Positions 47,601-61,100 of a stretch of 64,000 nt of DNA are shown here, one piece after another. The translations under genes were made by a program, and so were the position numbers. Position 1 is the stretch's first letter; every line of letters begins with the position of its first letter. The stretch covers positions 2,418,001 to 2,482,000 of the forward strand of contig NC_092365.1 in NCBI RefSeq assembly GCF_030848805.1, written 5' to 3'. Source of the stretch: Temnothorax longispinosus (lineage: Eukaryota; Arthropoda; Insecta; Hymenoptera; Formicidae). The notes beneath the pieces are model-generated. The model worked only from the letters and a program-made list of their open reading frames with translations. It made no database searches and was not told the origin of the DNA.

Positions 47601-50600
47601 TATGTTGTTCATATAACTGAGCCTTGCGCTCTCAATTGTGAACTTTAAACTTCTCAAACACGAATCTTCCGATATCGTCATTATAATGATAAGCTAATAA
47701 GGGCCCGTCATTGAGCCTAGTGAAAGCCAATGTCTATGCGAGAACACGTTCTATCACGTGATTTGAGGATTCGTCACGTACTCGATATTAACTGCGAGTT
47801 AATGGATTTTGTCGATTTCCGAAGTCGGATAAAATGGGCGACTCCTCCGTGCGCGGTGTGGCTAATGCAATTCCGCCGGGCCTTCGATTAATTACGATTT
47901 ACAACTTCGCATCGGCGTTCGATTGCGCGCACAAGTATATCCAAAGTGATTGAACGAAACCCGATAAAACCAACGCCCCCCGTAAACAATATGCATCAAT
48001 GCTGCTTTATTAAGTTTTTTATCCGCGCGTTGTTGTGCTTTATTTCTCGGCAGCGATGAATTTAATACAATTCCTAGCTAAAGTACACGTATATATAAAG
48101 TAAAGGTAAAAGTGGAGCAAGGTAAACTAAATGCAAAATCCTTAATGAAAAATAAAGACGAGCGGTGCGCAAGTAAATATACCGGAAATGCATGGTAAAT
48201 ATACCGGAATGCAGAAGAAGGCTTCAAAATGGTTTGAAGATTTGTATTTTTTAAATTTATTTAGTTAAAAAGTAATACTTTTAGCGCGATATTACTGAAC
48301 TAAAAATTTCCAGAATTTTAAATTTTAAAAAGTTTCCGATATTCTAGAATATAATTGCAGAATCTTTTGATATTGTGATTTGTGTAATTTGCTTTATACA
48401 ATCTAACACTATATTGAGAAAAATACATTTAACAAAAGATAAAAATCTTTCGTAATATTCTGGATGAAGACCATCAATTGTGAAAATTGCGGCGCGAATA
48501 TTGATATATGTGTACTGGAAACTTTTTGGACAAATCCCAATATATATTATCCAAATCCCATAATCCGAATACGAAATATATACGTGAATATATTGGGATT
48601 TGTCCAAAGTTTTAGTGACACGGCATTAATGCCGCCACGAAAAGCTAAAACTTTCACCATTGAATTGTGTAATTTTACGACGCCAGATGCGTTTTAGTGA
48701 TACCCGATACCAAGTATTGGGATAAATCGTTAAATAAAACGTCGCCTTTACGCTGTCTCTTGCATTATTCATAATAACATGTTTTACATATCTTTGGAAT
48801 CCATAAATAGCATATCGAAAACGTGGATATCAACGCGCAAAACGAATAAAAAATGGAGCTATCAGCGTCAGGCGGTGTGCATATTAAATAGGTATTACTT
48901 CATGATATTGTCAGTTCCCTCTCGTATGATCAGCGCAAAGATTTATTTTTTCGCCATAAAGGCGAAGCTTGTCAAATAAGCGGCAGATTATCGTCTGCGA
49001 TAATCTTTTTGCCATATATTAATTTGTCATATCAGATCGTTGTACAAAAATGTTGGTTTTATATCAACACTTGTCTGACATGATCTCCAGAGGAACAGAA
49101 TACAAGTGTCATAGGCTGTCTTTTTCGGGAACTATTAAAAATAGATATACAATAAATTCTTTTTTGACGTTGTAAAATTTACCTGTATCTTTTATAGAAT
49201 AAACGGAATACTATCTGCCATGAAGATTTCTCGTCTTTTTTTAATAGAACCATGTATTTTTATATAAATCGATTCTCTTTGTTACTTTGCAAAAATATTT
49301 AGATCCTGAAATAATCGAAAATTGACATTTTACAATATATATATTTCAAACTTTACTGTAACATATATAAAATATCTTATGCAATATTCATTTTCTAATA
49401 ATTACACGTTAATGCTTTTTTATATAAAATAATAAAGAATTATAATCTTATACTTATTAATAAAGAATTATAGTTTCTAAAATTGTTTCGACAAAATTTT
49501 ACCGATTAACTAAATTGTAAAAAGTAAAGATCTAAAAGTATAAAACGCCAACTTTAATAGATCCTCATCTTCTTCATAAGACAAGGATTCACTTTTATCA
49601 CATCATATTTTCTTTTCTTCCTTAAGAGGTTACAAGACTGACAGAAATAAAAATTAGAAAAAATTCGAGGAGTTCGTAAAAAGTTGTAAATTAACAGAAG
49701 TACGAGCTTTTTACGATTCCCCCCAATTTTTCCTAATTTTTACTCCTGTCAGAGTCCTGTAACACCCTTAATTAAGATTTATATTTTCGACTAATCCCAT
49801 GACATTATACTAGACAGTAAAATAATAAAATAGTATTATTTACTGTAACTTGCAAGTTACAAACATTTCGCAAAAATTGGAGCATATTTTTGCGAAGTGT
49901 GTGAAAGAATTGTTACATTTTAACATAATGTAAGGGAAACAAAAACAATGCGAGAGAAAATATTTACTTTTATTTTAAATCCAACATATTTTGCATGTGC
50001 AACAACCGGATATAACAAACGATGCGAATCAGTACTACGTTCCATGGTTGGCAAACCGACTTCTTTTTCTTTGTAAAAAAAAATATAAGAAGAATTTAGC
50101 ATATGCGTCTCGCGCGGGAAATAAATAACGCGTAGCGAGTCATGAAGTAATTTGCGGTGACAGGCAGTTGCGGCATCACCACCTAGTAAACACAATTAAT
50201 ACCATGCAGAATCTCGTTCAGTTGTTATCACGCAAGAGAAAAAATAATGTAGCTCAAGGCTTTTTTCTGTCATGTGGAATATCACTTTTTTAATTAGTTT
50301 TTTATGATAACTAAAAATAATGTTTGTGCCAATGCTCGACTTTGAATTATGCATACGCACGCAATGATCATTATACATCTGCTATAAAATATATTTAATT
50401 ATTAGAGAACTCCCGAAAAGAAAGTTTCGAAAGTTTCTTTTATACTTATATAAAGAAAGTAAAGTTTCGAACTCTAAATTTCAACAGCGAAAATTGATTT
50501 ATAGAAAATTTATCGGAGCGCAAATTGTAACGCGAGTTGTACTCGCTGCTTTGTAATTAGTGATTGGTCGCGAGAGGCTCTCTGCATAAATTATATGACA

Positions 50601-53600
50601 ATTGAATCTCTGATTCGCCCTGTTTCTGTGTCTTTTCGTTTACGCGTGTTCGTTACGATTCGTACAATTATACCTGTGCTAGCTTTTAACAAAGAATCTA
50701 ATATTACTCTGAAGATTTGCTTTTATGTCACTTGATACTTTTCTATTTACAAATTGCGGATGTTTCACGTTCCTTATATATCAATAAAGGTAATTAATAA
50801 TCCCAGAGAAAAGTGTATAAAGTAACGTTTATAGATTTTTGCGAGCAATAATTTGGACTTTTTTTTTAAGTATCGCCTTGCAAAATAGTGGTATGGGGAT
50901 AACAGATAACTATAATCACAACGTAATACACGTATACATCACACAATCCCTTTTTCAATGCGAATCTTTTTTTCCAATTCATATTTGCGGACTCACATAT
51001 ACATATGATACAATAATCGACAATATTTTCTTTGCTTTCAGGACTGCCCAATGAGTTAAGCGTGTTTTGGCAACAATATCCGTGGACATTTGGAGTGGGT
51101 CTGTGCAAAATACGAGCGTACGTTTCAGAAACGTAAGTTTCAGACAATAAAAAACTAACGAAAGAAAAAATAAGAACAGAGAGGCAAACTTAACAGCTTA
51201 ATTGCAAACTCTATATTGGAATTTCTAACGCAATGCAGCTGATAATTTATACTTTATTATAAGAAGAACAGCAAAGAAAAAAAATATTTTGATAAAACTA
51301 AGCAACAAGTGCGTAGATAAATTTTGCTAACTTTTCTACAAAATAAATTGTATTCCAAAATAAATGTCAGATAATTGAGCTTAGAAATAAAGAGGATGTA
51401 AGAGGAGGATGCACAAAGTATATAACTGTACAATAAATTAGCTCACTACACGGAGTCTTAATTAAAGGTATTAAGTAAGTACGTATAGTTGCCCGAAACA
51501 TGTTTATTCTGCATTTAGATTGCGTATGAGATCTCCCATGCAATAACCTTAAGAAATACATGAATAATAAGAAACTAATAAGATCTTGCAACATTTATGT
51601 ATACATACAAAACATAAACTGTTTTGAAATAATCTTCCCTCTTAAATAGGAAGCTCGTTACACATCTCTCTTGTTGCAGATATATTTTTACTAGAAGAAA
51701 CTGCATAAATATGTACCAATAAAATTTAGAAATATCTTACGATTTGCGTTCAAGACTATAGTTTCAAGTTTTTTAATTATACGTTTTAAAATTTAATTAA
51801 AAATTTAATTATACATTTTAAAATTTAAATTAAGAAATGTTTTAATTATAAGAAAATTGTGAAATATCCAAAAATTTAGATAAAAGTGAGAAGAGTAGAG
51901 CTATATATTAAAGAATATATTTAAAGTCCGATGTTAAAATAACATGTTTCTTAATAATACTAATTTTGTTCGTGTGAATAGGTGTCCGTGTAACGACACT
52001 ATAAAATTATGTGTTCTTTTTAAGGTCGTCTTACGTGTCGGTCTTAACGATAGTGGTGTTCTCGTTGGAGAGGTACCTAGCTATATGCCACCCCCTGCAT
52101 TTGTACTCGATGAGCGGACTGAAACGACCTGTACGATTTATCTTGGGTGCCTGGCTGCTAGCTCTCATCTTCGCCCTACCCTTCGCCGCTTACACCACCG
52201 TCAATTACATCGAGTATCCGCCAAGTGAGTATATCACTTGTGTTAATAACTTAGCTACTCATATACAGTCGAGTGCTCAGTGATATAAGTGCCGTAAATA
52301 AAAGTTCTATATTTTTCACGAGAACTATAACACAAGAATAATATCACCGATTACGAGATAAGAAAAAAGAAAATTACGAACCTCAGAAATTTGTAATATA
52401 GGTATGTACAATATAGTTTTTACTACTTCTATTTATAATTTTAAGTAAGTACTTTACAAAATATGCAAAGCACTCTCGCAAGATTTGTAGTCTATAAAAT
52501 TATAAATAGAATTCTGTCTTTAATTTTCATAAATTGTAAATCATCTAAAGTGGATTAAAGATGATCCGATCAAACACTTAAATGGCTTGGGTACCTCAGG
52601 TTGTTTATTTAAAAAACCTGCGCTCACAAATGTGAGCCGTTGAGAGAGAATTAAATATTAAATTAGATGGGTACAGAATAATATTGGAATTCTGCTCTAA
52701 TCTTCCTTTTAATCTTCTTTCTTTAATTGCCTCTTGCTCCCCTCCGTCTTAGATCTCCTTCTCGCTTTCCTGACTTTCTTTTCTTTGATCCTTTTTCAAC
52801 AATTCTTTTTAATGAAGCTTACCTCGCCAAGCCTCCTTTCATCTATATCTCTCCTGTTTCCTTTTTTCCCTCATCTTTATTTTTTTCTTAATTCACTCAC
52901 TTTGTTCGATTTTCTTCGTTAACTTTTCCTTTCATCCTCTTAAATTTCTGTATTCTAATTTTATAAATTTACCATTTGCAATCCGCCTTCTCTAATTCTT
53001 TGAATCTTCTTCATTCACACGATCCATTCGATCTTCCTTTAATTCACTTATTTCTTATCCCTCTCTGTAATCTTTTCATTCTGCTTGATCTCCGTTCTTT
53101 ATTTCATCTTTCCTTATTTATTTCTCCTTCCATTATTATTTTTTATTCTATTTTTACTTTCTATTCTATTTTTATTTTCTCTTCAAAGAAATCTGCCATT
53201 TTTAGCCTTATGAAAATAGGCCGAGTCAAAAATAATATGTTAACCGCATAGGGATCATTGAGGAAGAGAACCGAATTGATGCATGAACGCAGCGAGTTTG
53301 CGTTCTACGTGTAATTATGGCTGGTCTATTTGCTCACCGTGAGTAACGGTGGACTATCGACGAGTAAACTCATTTAAAGCAAACGCTCGTTCAATTATCT
53401 CTGCGAATTTTTCATCGGTCCTCTAATTTCAATGATCGTAGACACAAGAAAATAATTAACCGAAAATGACATCTTTCTTATATAAAAAAAAATGTAAACG
53501 AGTCGTGTAAAAAATTAATTCACGAAGAGAGATTATCAGAAATATATCTAAATTATCTAAAAGATTATCCAAAACATTTCGGAAGAGTTAAAATAAATAA

Positions 53601-55238
53601 ATAGAAATTAAATCTATATATCGCTCATATAAATAATAATAAAACAATATATTAAGATGACACCATCAAGCTATCTCTCAATTTAAATAATCAATATCTG
53701 AACTAATTCTACGCGGTTATAAGATTCGCTGTATTATTACAAATAATTACTAAAGTTATCACAGAGCTCCATAATTAAAAAACAAAATAATTAAAATCGA
53801 TACCGCGTATGGTAGAGAGAGAGAGAGTTAGATAGAATCCATTAATTTCCTTTAACAAAGAAAAAGGAAAGATTAATTAAAAGTAAAACTAGATTACAAA
53901 AATTTTATGACAAACCCAATAATCTGCATTAAAAAGGCAATAAAAAGTAGCAATAGAAGCAAAAGGTTAGGACGTCTTCTTTAAAATTTATGAGCATTTA
54001 TTTTAATCTCTGAACACAATGTTCCGCCGGAATTGTTTTGATCGCGAGTAGACATTGAATGTTATATCACGGAAATAGCTGTTTCTAAATTGCAACATGT
54101 GGTGATGTAAAACACCTCTGTGGTCGCGTGAATATGTCAAATGGACCGTGTCGCCACAGATTTTCGGGGTAAATCAACGGTAAATCAATCTCTAACCTTG
54201 ATCGGAACATTACGCGACCATTTCGAGATCTACTCAACGTACGTAAATTGCAAAGAGCTAAATTTAAAAAAAACCGATAAGAAATTATTTCACGAAAATA
54301 CGAGCTTTTTAGTCTCAAAATTAGAGATTGTTTTTAGACTTTTCTGTGTTCGACGTATCTATCTATATAATTATATTTAAATGCATTGTTTAATTCGTGG
54401 TGTAAAATTTTAACCAATTATACTCAATTTGAATCATTTTTTAACCATATAGGTCGTCACCATGCTTCTACTCAAAACATGTCATTAATTTAACTAAGCC
54501 GATGGAGTTAAAATAATACTGTTTTGTGTTAAAATAACAAATTTTGACACACATGGTAGTTGAAAATAACAAAAATATTTTATTCAAGGTAGTGGTTTAA
54601 ATTTCATCCTTTAATATATTTTTTTAAATTAATTTCTATTAATTTCTGTTCCGCGTATCTATATCTATTTAATTGTACTTAAATGAGTTTAAATTAATTT
54701 CTATTAGTTTAATTTATTTGTAAGTTTTATCAAAGGCATCTACAAGTTAACGAAATTCCTTGCAGATATCAGATATAAAATGTATCGAGAAAAAATTTCT
54801 TCCCATTTCGCACTTGACGTTCGGTTGCATTTACCCAGAGAGTACAAGCAAATCGAAAAAAAAAATTGAGATAGATTCTTAATTTTCATAAAAGCTCTTA
54901 GGCGCATCATATGCAGCGACGTGATAATAATAACGCGTTCGGATATTCAATGAGAAACCAGCGTCGCTCATCACGATGATATACTAAGCGCAATTATATC
55001 GCACAAAGAGGGGCTTTTCACGGTGCTCATCAACGTTTATTATCACGAACAACCGATGAAAATCGCGATTATCAACTGCGTCAGATCGTACGAGAAACTT
55101 ATTATCCGGCAGTGAAGAATATATAAATTTAGCAGCATCAAGAAACACGTATTTCTCATGTTAATGCAATAAATTTTGTAATCGTGTCATTTTCGTGATT
55201 ATATAATATTTTTATCAAAGGATTATCAATAAAACAAA

Positions 55239-55279
<41 letters not shown>

Positions 55280-58159
55280 CTCTGTTTTAATGTACAATTC
55301 GGCAATCGCGGACTTAATGCTGTGCTACAAAAAAAAAAGAAAATGACGATAACGTTAAATATATGTCTTCGTATATTTTACTCTAACATTTTTTACGCAA
55401 AATGGGTAAAAACTGAATTACGCCAAATCGTACGACAAATGAAATAGTACCCTTATAACGATAGCGGTGTTCGTCAAGTGCAAACACGCATTATACATCT
55501 GTATAGAATTTAATTTTCATCGCAAACTTCACTAATTTGCTAAAATCTAAAATCTTAAATCATCTTAAAGTCTAGGGATTTATAATCCTTATAATACTAA
55601 CAGTACTAACATTAGGTATAACAATGCACCTAATGTGCATCGTTAAGATTATAAATAGCTGTAATTGTTCGGCGTCCATGTTAATGTCACGTTTTATATT
55701 TCATGTAACTGGATAACAGATAGTGAAAAGCCCATTTTAGACAATAATTCGCAACAGATTTCATAATGGAGTTTTATTCATAATTTTATATGTGTATTTT
55801 TTTAATATAAGTGTGCAATTTAATTTTATATAGGTATGTAGTACATTGTATATTTTATATATCTATATATATAAACAAAAGTCCCCTGACTGACTGATTG
55901 ACTCATCAACGCCCAGCCCAAACCCCTAAACCTAGAAACATGAAACTCGGGGAGTATATTCCTTTTATGACGTAAGCACCCATTAAGAAGGGATTTTTAG
56001 AAATTCGACTCCTAACAGGGTAAAAAGGAGTAAAATGTGTTTTCACATATTTCTCGACGGGCAACGCTGGACAGCTCAAGCTAGTATTACATATAAATCA
56101 CCTAAAGCGAGATTTAATGTGAATTCTTTCAGACTAAAATATAACCTTGAAATTACATACAAATCAATTGCCATTATATTTTATTATTTGCATAGGTTAT
56201 GTTATAGAAGGAAAAATATATATATACTGTAAAAATTATATACTGCAAATATATAGTGCAAAGATTAGATACTTTATTTCATGTATAACAGTGATCGATT
56301 CTTTATATTTTTTATATTATAAAAATTGAAGAATTTTTTAGTTAAATCAAAATATTCCGTATGTACGAGTACATAAATTAATAATTTTTAATTATGTAGT
56401 ACTTTAATTATTTAAAAAAACCTACAGTACAATTTACAATAAATTTATAATTCATATACCTTCCCAGATAACATGCATGTCGTAAAGATATCTTAAAGAT
56501 ATCTTAAGATATCTTAGTTGTCTTAAAGATATCTTTACGACGTCTTATGCAACATGCATGTTATCTGAGTTTTTTCTTCCTTCTACACGATATGGTCATG
56601 AAAATAACAGGGCAACTTCAGAATGCTTCTGATATTGTGGTTTCTCGGGCTCCTGCCATGTATTTTTGAATATTTTAGAGAAGTTTCGGAACATAGTCTT
56701 ACTTTATAAACGTCTCAGTTTCCAAGAAGATATGTGCTAGACATGTTCCTCTTTGAAATGTTAAAATACTTTCCGTATAATCAATATATATGTAGGTATC
56801 AGCATAATTTCAATATAAGCATAAATTTTTTACCCTTTGAACTTTTATGTCAAAATAAATATCTCGTTATTATAACGCTAATATTTTATCAAATTTATTT
56901 TTAATATATAAAACATTTAAAAATAATATTTTAATATCAAGCATTTAAATTAACTAATATGCAAATAATTTTTTATATTCTATAGACAAAAAATACAGTT
57001 TACACTCATTCGTGCGTGTTCTATGAAATAAATTGTGCAGAATATACTTTAACACAGTGAGATATTTCTTGTTTATTTTCTAATTTAAACTCACAATTAG
57101 ACAAATTGAATAAAAATTCTGAATATTGCTTTCTTGGATTTTCTTATATAAAGTTTAACTCTAAAAGAAAGAGAGAAAAAAAAAAGACTATAAGAGAGCC
57201 CAATTCGATATATCAATATATTCTTCATTTATTGTAATTTTATTTTATCTTTATTTGCATTTTTAATTTCACGATTTTATTTTTCTAAGCGATAAAATTT
57301 AATCAATTACGGTACATTTAAGTAGTAAAATTTTCTAAATATTATATTATTAATATCATTAAATATGTCATGGTATTGTCAATTGCATTTTTTTTAAACA
57401 CCTGTTTGTATATAAAGGATCCAGGTTGCGATTACACTTAATTAGAATTGTACGTATATTAATAACAAACGAAATACAGATCGCGCGGCATTTTGCAAGG
57501 CATCAAATGCGATATGCATTCTTGCGAAAATATTACCAATAAATACGAAACACTATCAATAAATAATTCGCGCAGGACGGTTCCTCATTATTTAAATATT
57601 CCGGACTGGTAATTCGTGTATTACTCTACACTCTCATCCGGAAATGATAACGGATAAACCGTATTTTAATCGAGCGAAGAAGTTAGTGAGCGATGCGATA
57701 TTTCGCAAGAGTCATTAACAAAGGAATAATTACCGGCAATAAATATGCCAATAAAATGATATACAACTTTCATTTCCTATTGCTTCGAGTCTGACATAAA
57801 ATGAGTAAAGTAAGCTCGTAAAATAACCGCGTCAATAAGTAGCTGTCGCATACAAATCGTAATAATCAATCAATCGTGAAAATTGTATCGTTCGTAAAGA
57901 ATAATCGCATTTTGAGAAATGATAATGTAAATTGCACGGAGCGGCACGCGCCACTGCCGGCTTACTTGAGTGTCGGAACGGAAATACGACCCGGGGTACG
58001 CAACAACAAACCCCAGGGCTACACGCCCATCAATCTGCTGGTGAATGGCCTGGGGGAGGAGGAGGAGGATTTGTCGCTACGAAATATTTAAATTTACAAA
58101 ATAATTTCAACATATGTATTCTGTCCCACGCAATTTAACATAATTTCGATAAAAGGATT

Positions 58160-58195
<36 letters not shown>

Positions 58196-61100
58196 GTTTA
58201 TTCAAAACAATATCATCTATTCTATTTGATCGAGATAGTATTTAATTCTTTATGCAAATTAACCTATTATTATATAACTTTATGCCAGTGTATTGTATTT
58301 ATATTAAAACAAAGCTATTTTAAAACTGTTTAAAAATACTTGTAATATTATGAATTATTCTTGTAATTTTTTCATTTAATAGAACGTAAAAATAAACGCA
58401 CGATATTACTCGTTAATTATACGCAACGCGTAATCTCGCGAAATACACGAAATTATCGATGAATGATTGATATATTGCATATAATTTATCGTTATTCAAA
58501 TTATCCCGGCGATTCGTATATTACTTCAAACCCTCAAAATCGGAAAATGATAATGGACAATTTGTTTAAAACTCGAATCGCGAGATATAAAATAGATCAT
58601 ATAAACAATATTAATATTTGCATAATTAACTATTTGCTTAATAAATTTAAACTTGCGTAATAATGTTAAAAGATCCTTCTTCAATTTTTTAAATGTTTTC
58701 GTGACACGTAAAATTATAAGTACAATTATATTCTCAGTTTTGACACGATCGACTAAAACGATTATTATATGCAAAACGGAGTAAGATACAATTAATTTTT
58801 TTATTGAATATATATGTATAGAGTGAAATAAAACTTTGGTTTCCGGAATAATCAGAGCATTTTTTCAAATTTTTGTACTATTGATCTAAAAATATTTGAA
58901 TTTAATTTAAATCAATATTTACAAATCAATTATTTATATATTTCATGAATTTGTTTGCAAGACCAACTTTTTCTATCTCCGTGATCATAAAACATGATCA
59001 TAAAACATGCAAATTATTATTCCAAACGTTGTATACTTAACAAAACCCCAATTCAAATATTTAAATCCGTTTTACACATCGCACAGATAAGTGGTTATAC
59101 AATCGCAAATTAATTAGAACATATTATAATGCTTCTGTACTGATATGATTTAAAGCTTTTAATCCGACAATTGCAATATGTAGCTGACAGATTATAACGA
59201 AATTCCATTTGCAAGAGAATTTGTATTTCAGATTATTGGATATTAATAAAACCAGCATATTCCCTAAAATTCAAGTTAAAAGCTTTTTAACAATTTAGGG
59301 CTGTCTGTGACAGATTTTTATCATTCGTGTAACTGAAATGAACTTTATAAAAAAAACCCAAGTCACAAGTTTTAAATGCCAGCGGTTATATGCTATAAAT
59401 TTTTCATTCAAGATACGTACGATTCCGATACCATTCCGAAAATTAGAACTTTTTGATTTCGCGGAGAAAATAAATCCTGACTTAATATTGCCAAGTGGCA
59501 ATTAATTATTATCAGTATGAAAAGTTTAATAAAGTCCCCCGCCCTTTGTCGGGTTTACGGGTTTATATCATCTATAAAGATAGAATACCGGAGATAATGA
59601 TGGAAGTTCAGAAGAGGGACGTGTTGTCCGCATCTGTTTGCAGGATCCGGTCGTCATTCCGAGGAGTCGGCAATGTGTGCCATGTTGCTGCCTAACATGC
59701 CAAAGTTCCCGCTTTACGAGCTCAGCTGCCTCATATTCTTCCTCGTGCCGATGTTGTCCATAGCGGTGCTTTACGTGAGGATGGGCCTCCGAATACAAAG
59801 CAACGGTCTCGGTCAGAGCATCGAGGGCTCCGTTCACGGAGAGACGAGGCAGGCTCAATCACGAAAAGCCATCATCCGAATGCTCAGTAAATTTCCGTCT
59901 TTTCCGGAACATCAAAATACCTCACTCTCCGCACAGAGAAAACGCACACACACACATAGAACTGGCGCGACACGCCACATCGAATTTATCGCGCCGCGCC
60001 AACGCCGCGTTTTATTTCGATCGCATTTCTTTTACACCCTCGAGACCGTCAGACATAATTTCGTATGTTTTATAAATCACACGCGATGGAATTTTATATC
60101 ACTGTCGATCTCCGTCACGACGGTATTCGTTTATTAGAAGGCACGAAGTCGACGAATCGATTAAACTCCCTTACAGAAATTTAATACTGTAAGTGATTAT
60201 TTGGCTAGTGATTAATTACTTATTTTGAGTATTAAAAGTATTTTTTTTAATGATTTTAATACTCAAAATAAGTAATTAATTACTAGCCAAATAATCACTT
60301 ACAGTATTAAATTTCTATAAGGGCTCGACGCGCAACGAACGTAAGTTGTGTTTCTAAAGTAATAATGCTGCAAAACATATCGCGTGTATATTTCTGATCG
60401 ACATAGGTATAATATCGACAATATCGTTTTAAAGTTGAAAGCAACTGCGCGTGAAATACATGGGAATTTTATTCGAGCAAAACAAAAAAGAAAAAAATAG
60501 TACGTAAGAGTTGCAATTTTTTTCTTCCATCGCATAAATCTTGTCCAAGCCTCTGTATCAGCGTGCTTTAATATTTTTGACGTACGATAAATTGCGAGGG
60601 GTCATATTGCGAGTGCCATTTTCGAGAGCAGTTATTACGGAGGTGTCAAAATTCCATACGATAATCGCACGGTTTTCGTATTCGCTCGCATGTTTCATGA
60701 CGGCGAATGAAGTTCTGTAACCCATTGAGGACGTAATATCGCGATAGTTCCCAACGCGGTAAGCTGCGTCATTAGCCCGAGGTGAGCTTATTCTCACATC
60801 AACCTCATAACAAGATATCTAACGAAAGAAACTTTTATCCTTCGTCATAATCCCGCTATTTACTTTTTTACTTTTTTATGAAGCACTTGCGCGCCGCCAC
60901 TCGGCTCTGAAGTCGATGCAATCTAAAATTAACTTGAAGTTTATGGGCAATTATATCACTAAAAGATTTATCTCACGTCGTTAGAAAAAGTGATGTTTGC
61001 ATAACGCAAGTAGTTCCTTGATTTAGTTTCTCAGAGATACGGCGTTATACAACAACGTGGAATTTTTAATATTATTCCTCGTCGTGAATCGGGAGAAAAA

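Larger units (their letters stand above)
41911..51041 (+). other. Intron 1 of receptor B (9.1 kb)
   Basis: GTGAGT donor, TTTCAG acceptor, phase 1 as in receptor A. It contains a three-copy 97-bp tandem repeat (44914-45210), a palindrome family copy (46206-46252), a 237-bp MITE (46263-46499) and an inverted-repeat element (49622-49771). Elsewhere I see only AT-rich DNA and short open frames without support. Confidence 0.6.
52225..59643 (+). other. Intron 3 of receptor B (7.4 kb)
   Basis: GTGAGT donor, TTGCAG acceptor, phase 1. It holds a 500-bp pyrimidine-rich tract (52690-53200), a (TA)n microsatellite (55243-55277), a Helitron-like candidate (55862-56084), a 103-bp palindromic element (56465-56567), a GC-rich exon-like island (57937-58091) and a (CT)n microsatellite (58160-58193). 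The rest is AT-rich and featureless. Confidence 0.6.

Noticed and set aside
52734..53251. Leu/Phe/Ser-rich open frames resembling membrane proteins
   Set aside because: They come from a pyrimidine-rich tract (TTC, CTT, TCT codons) rather than from coding selection.
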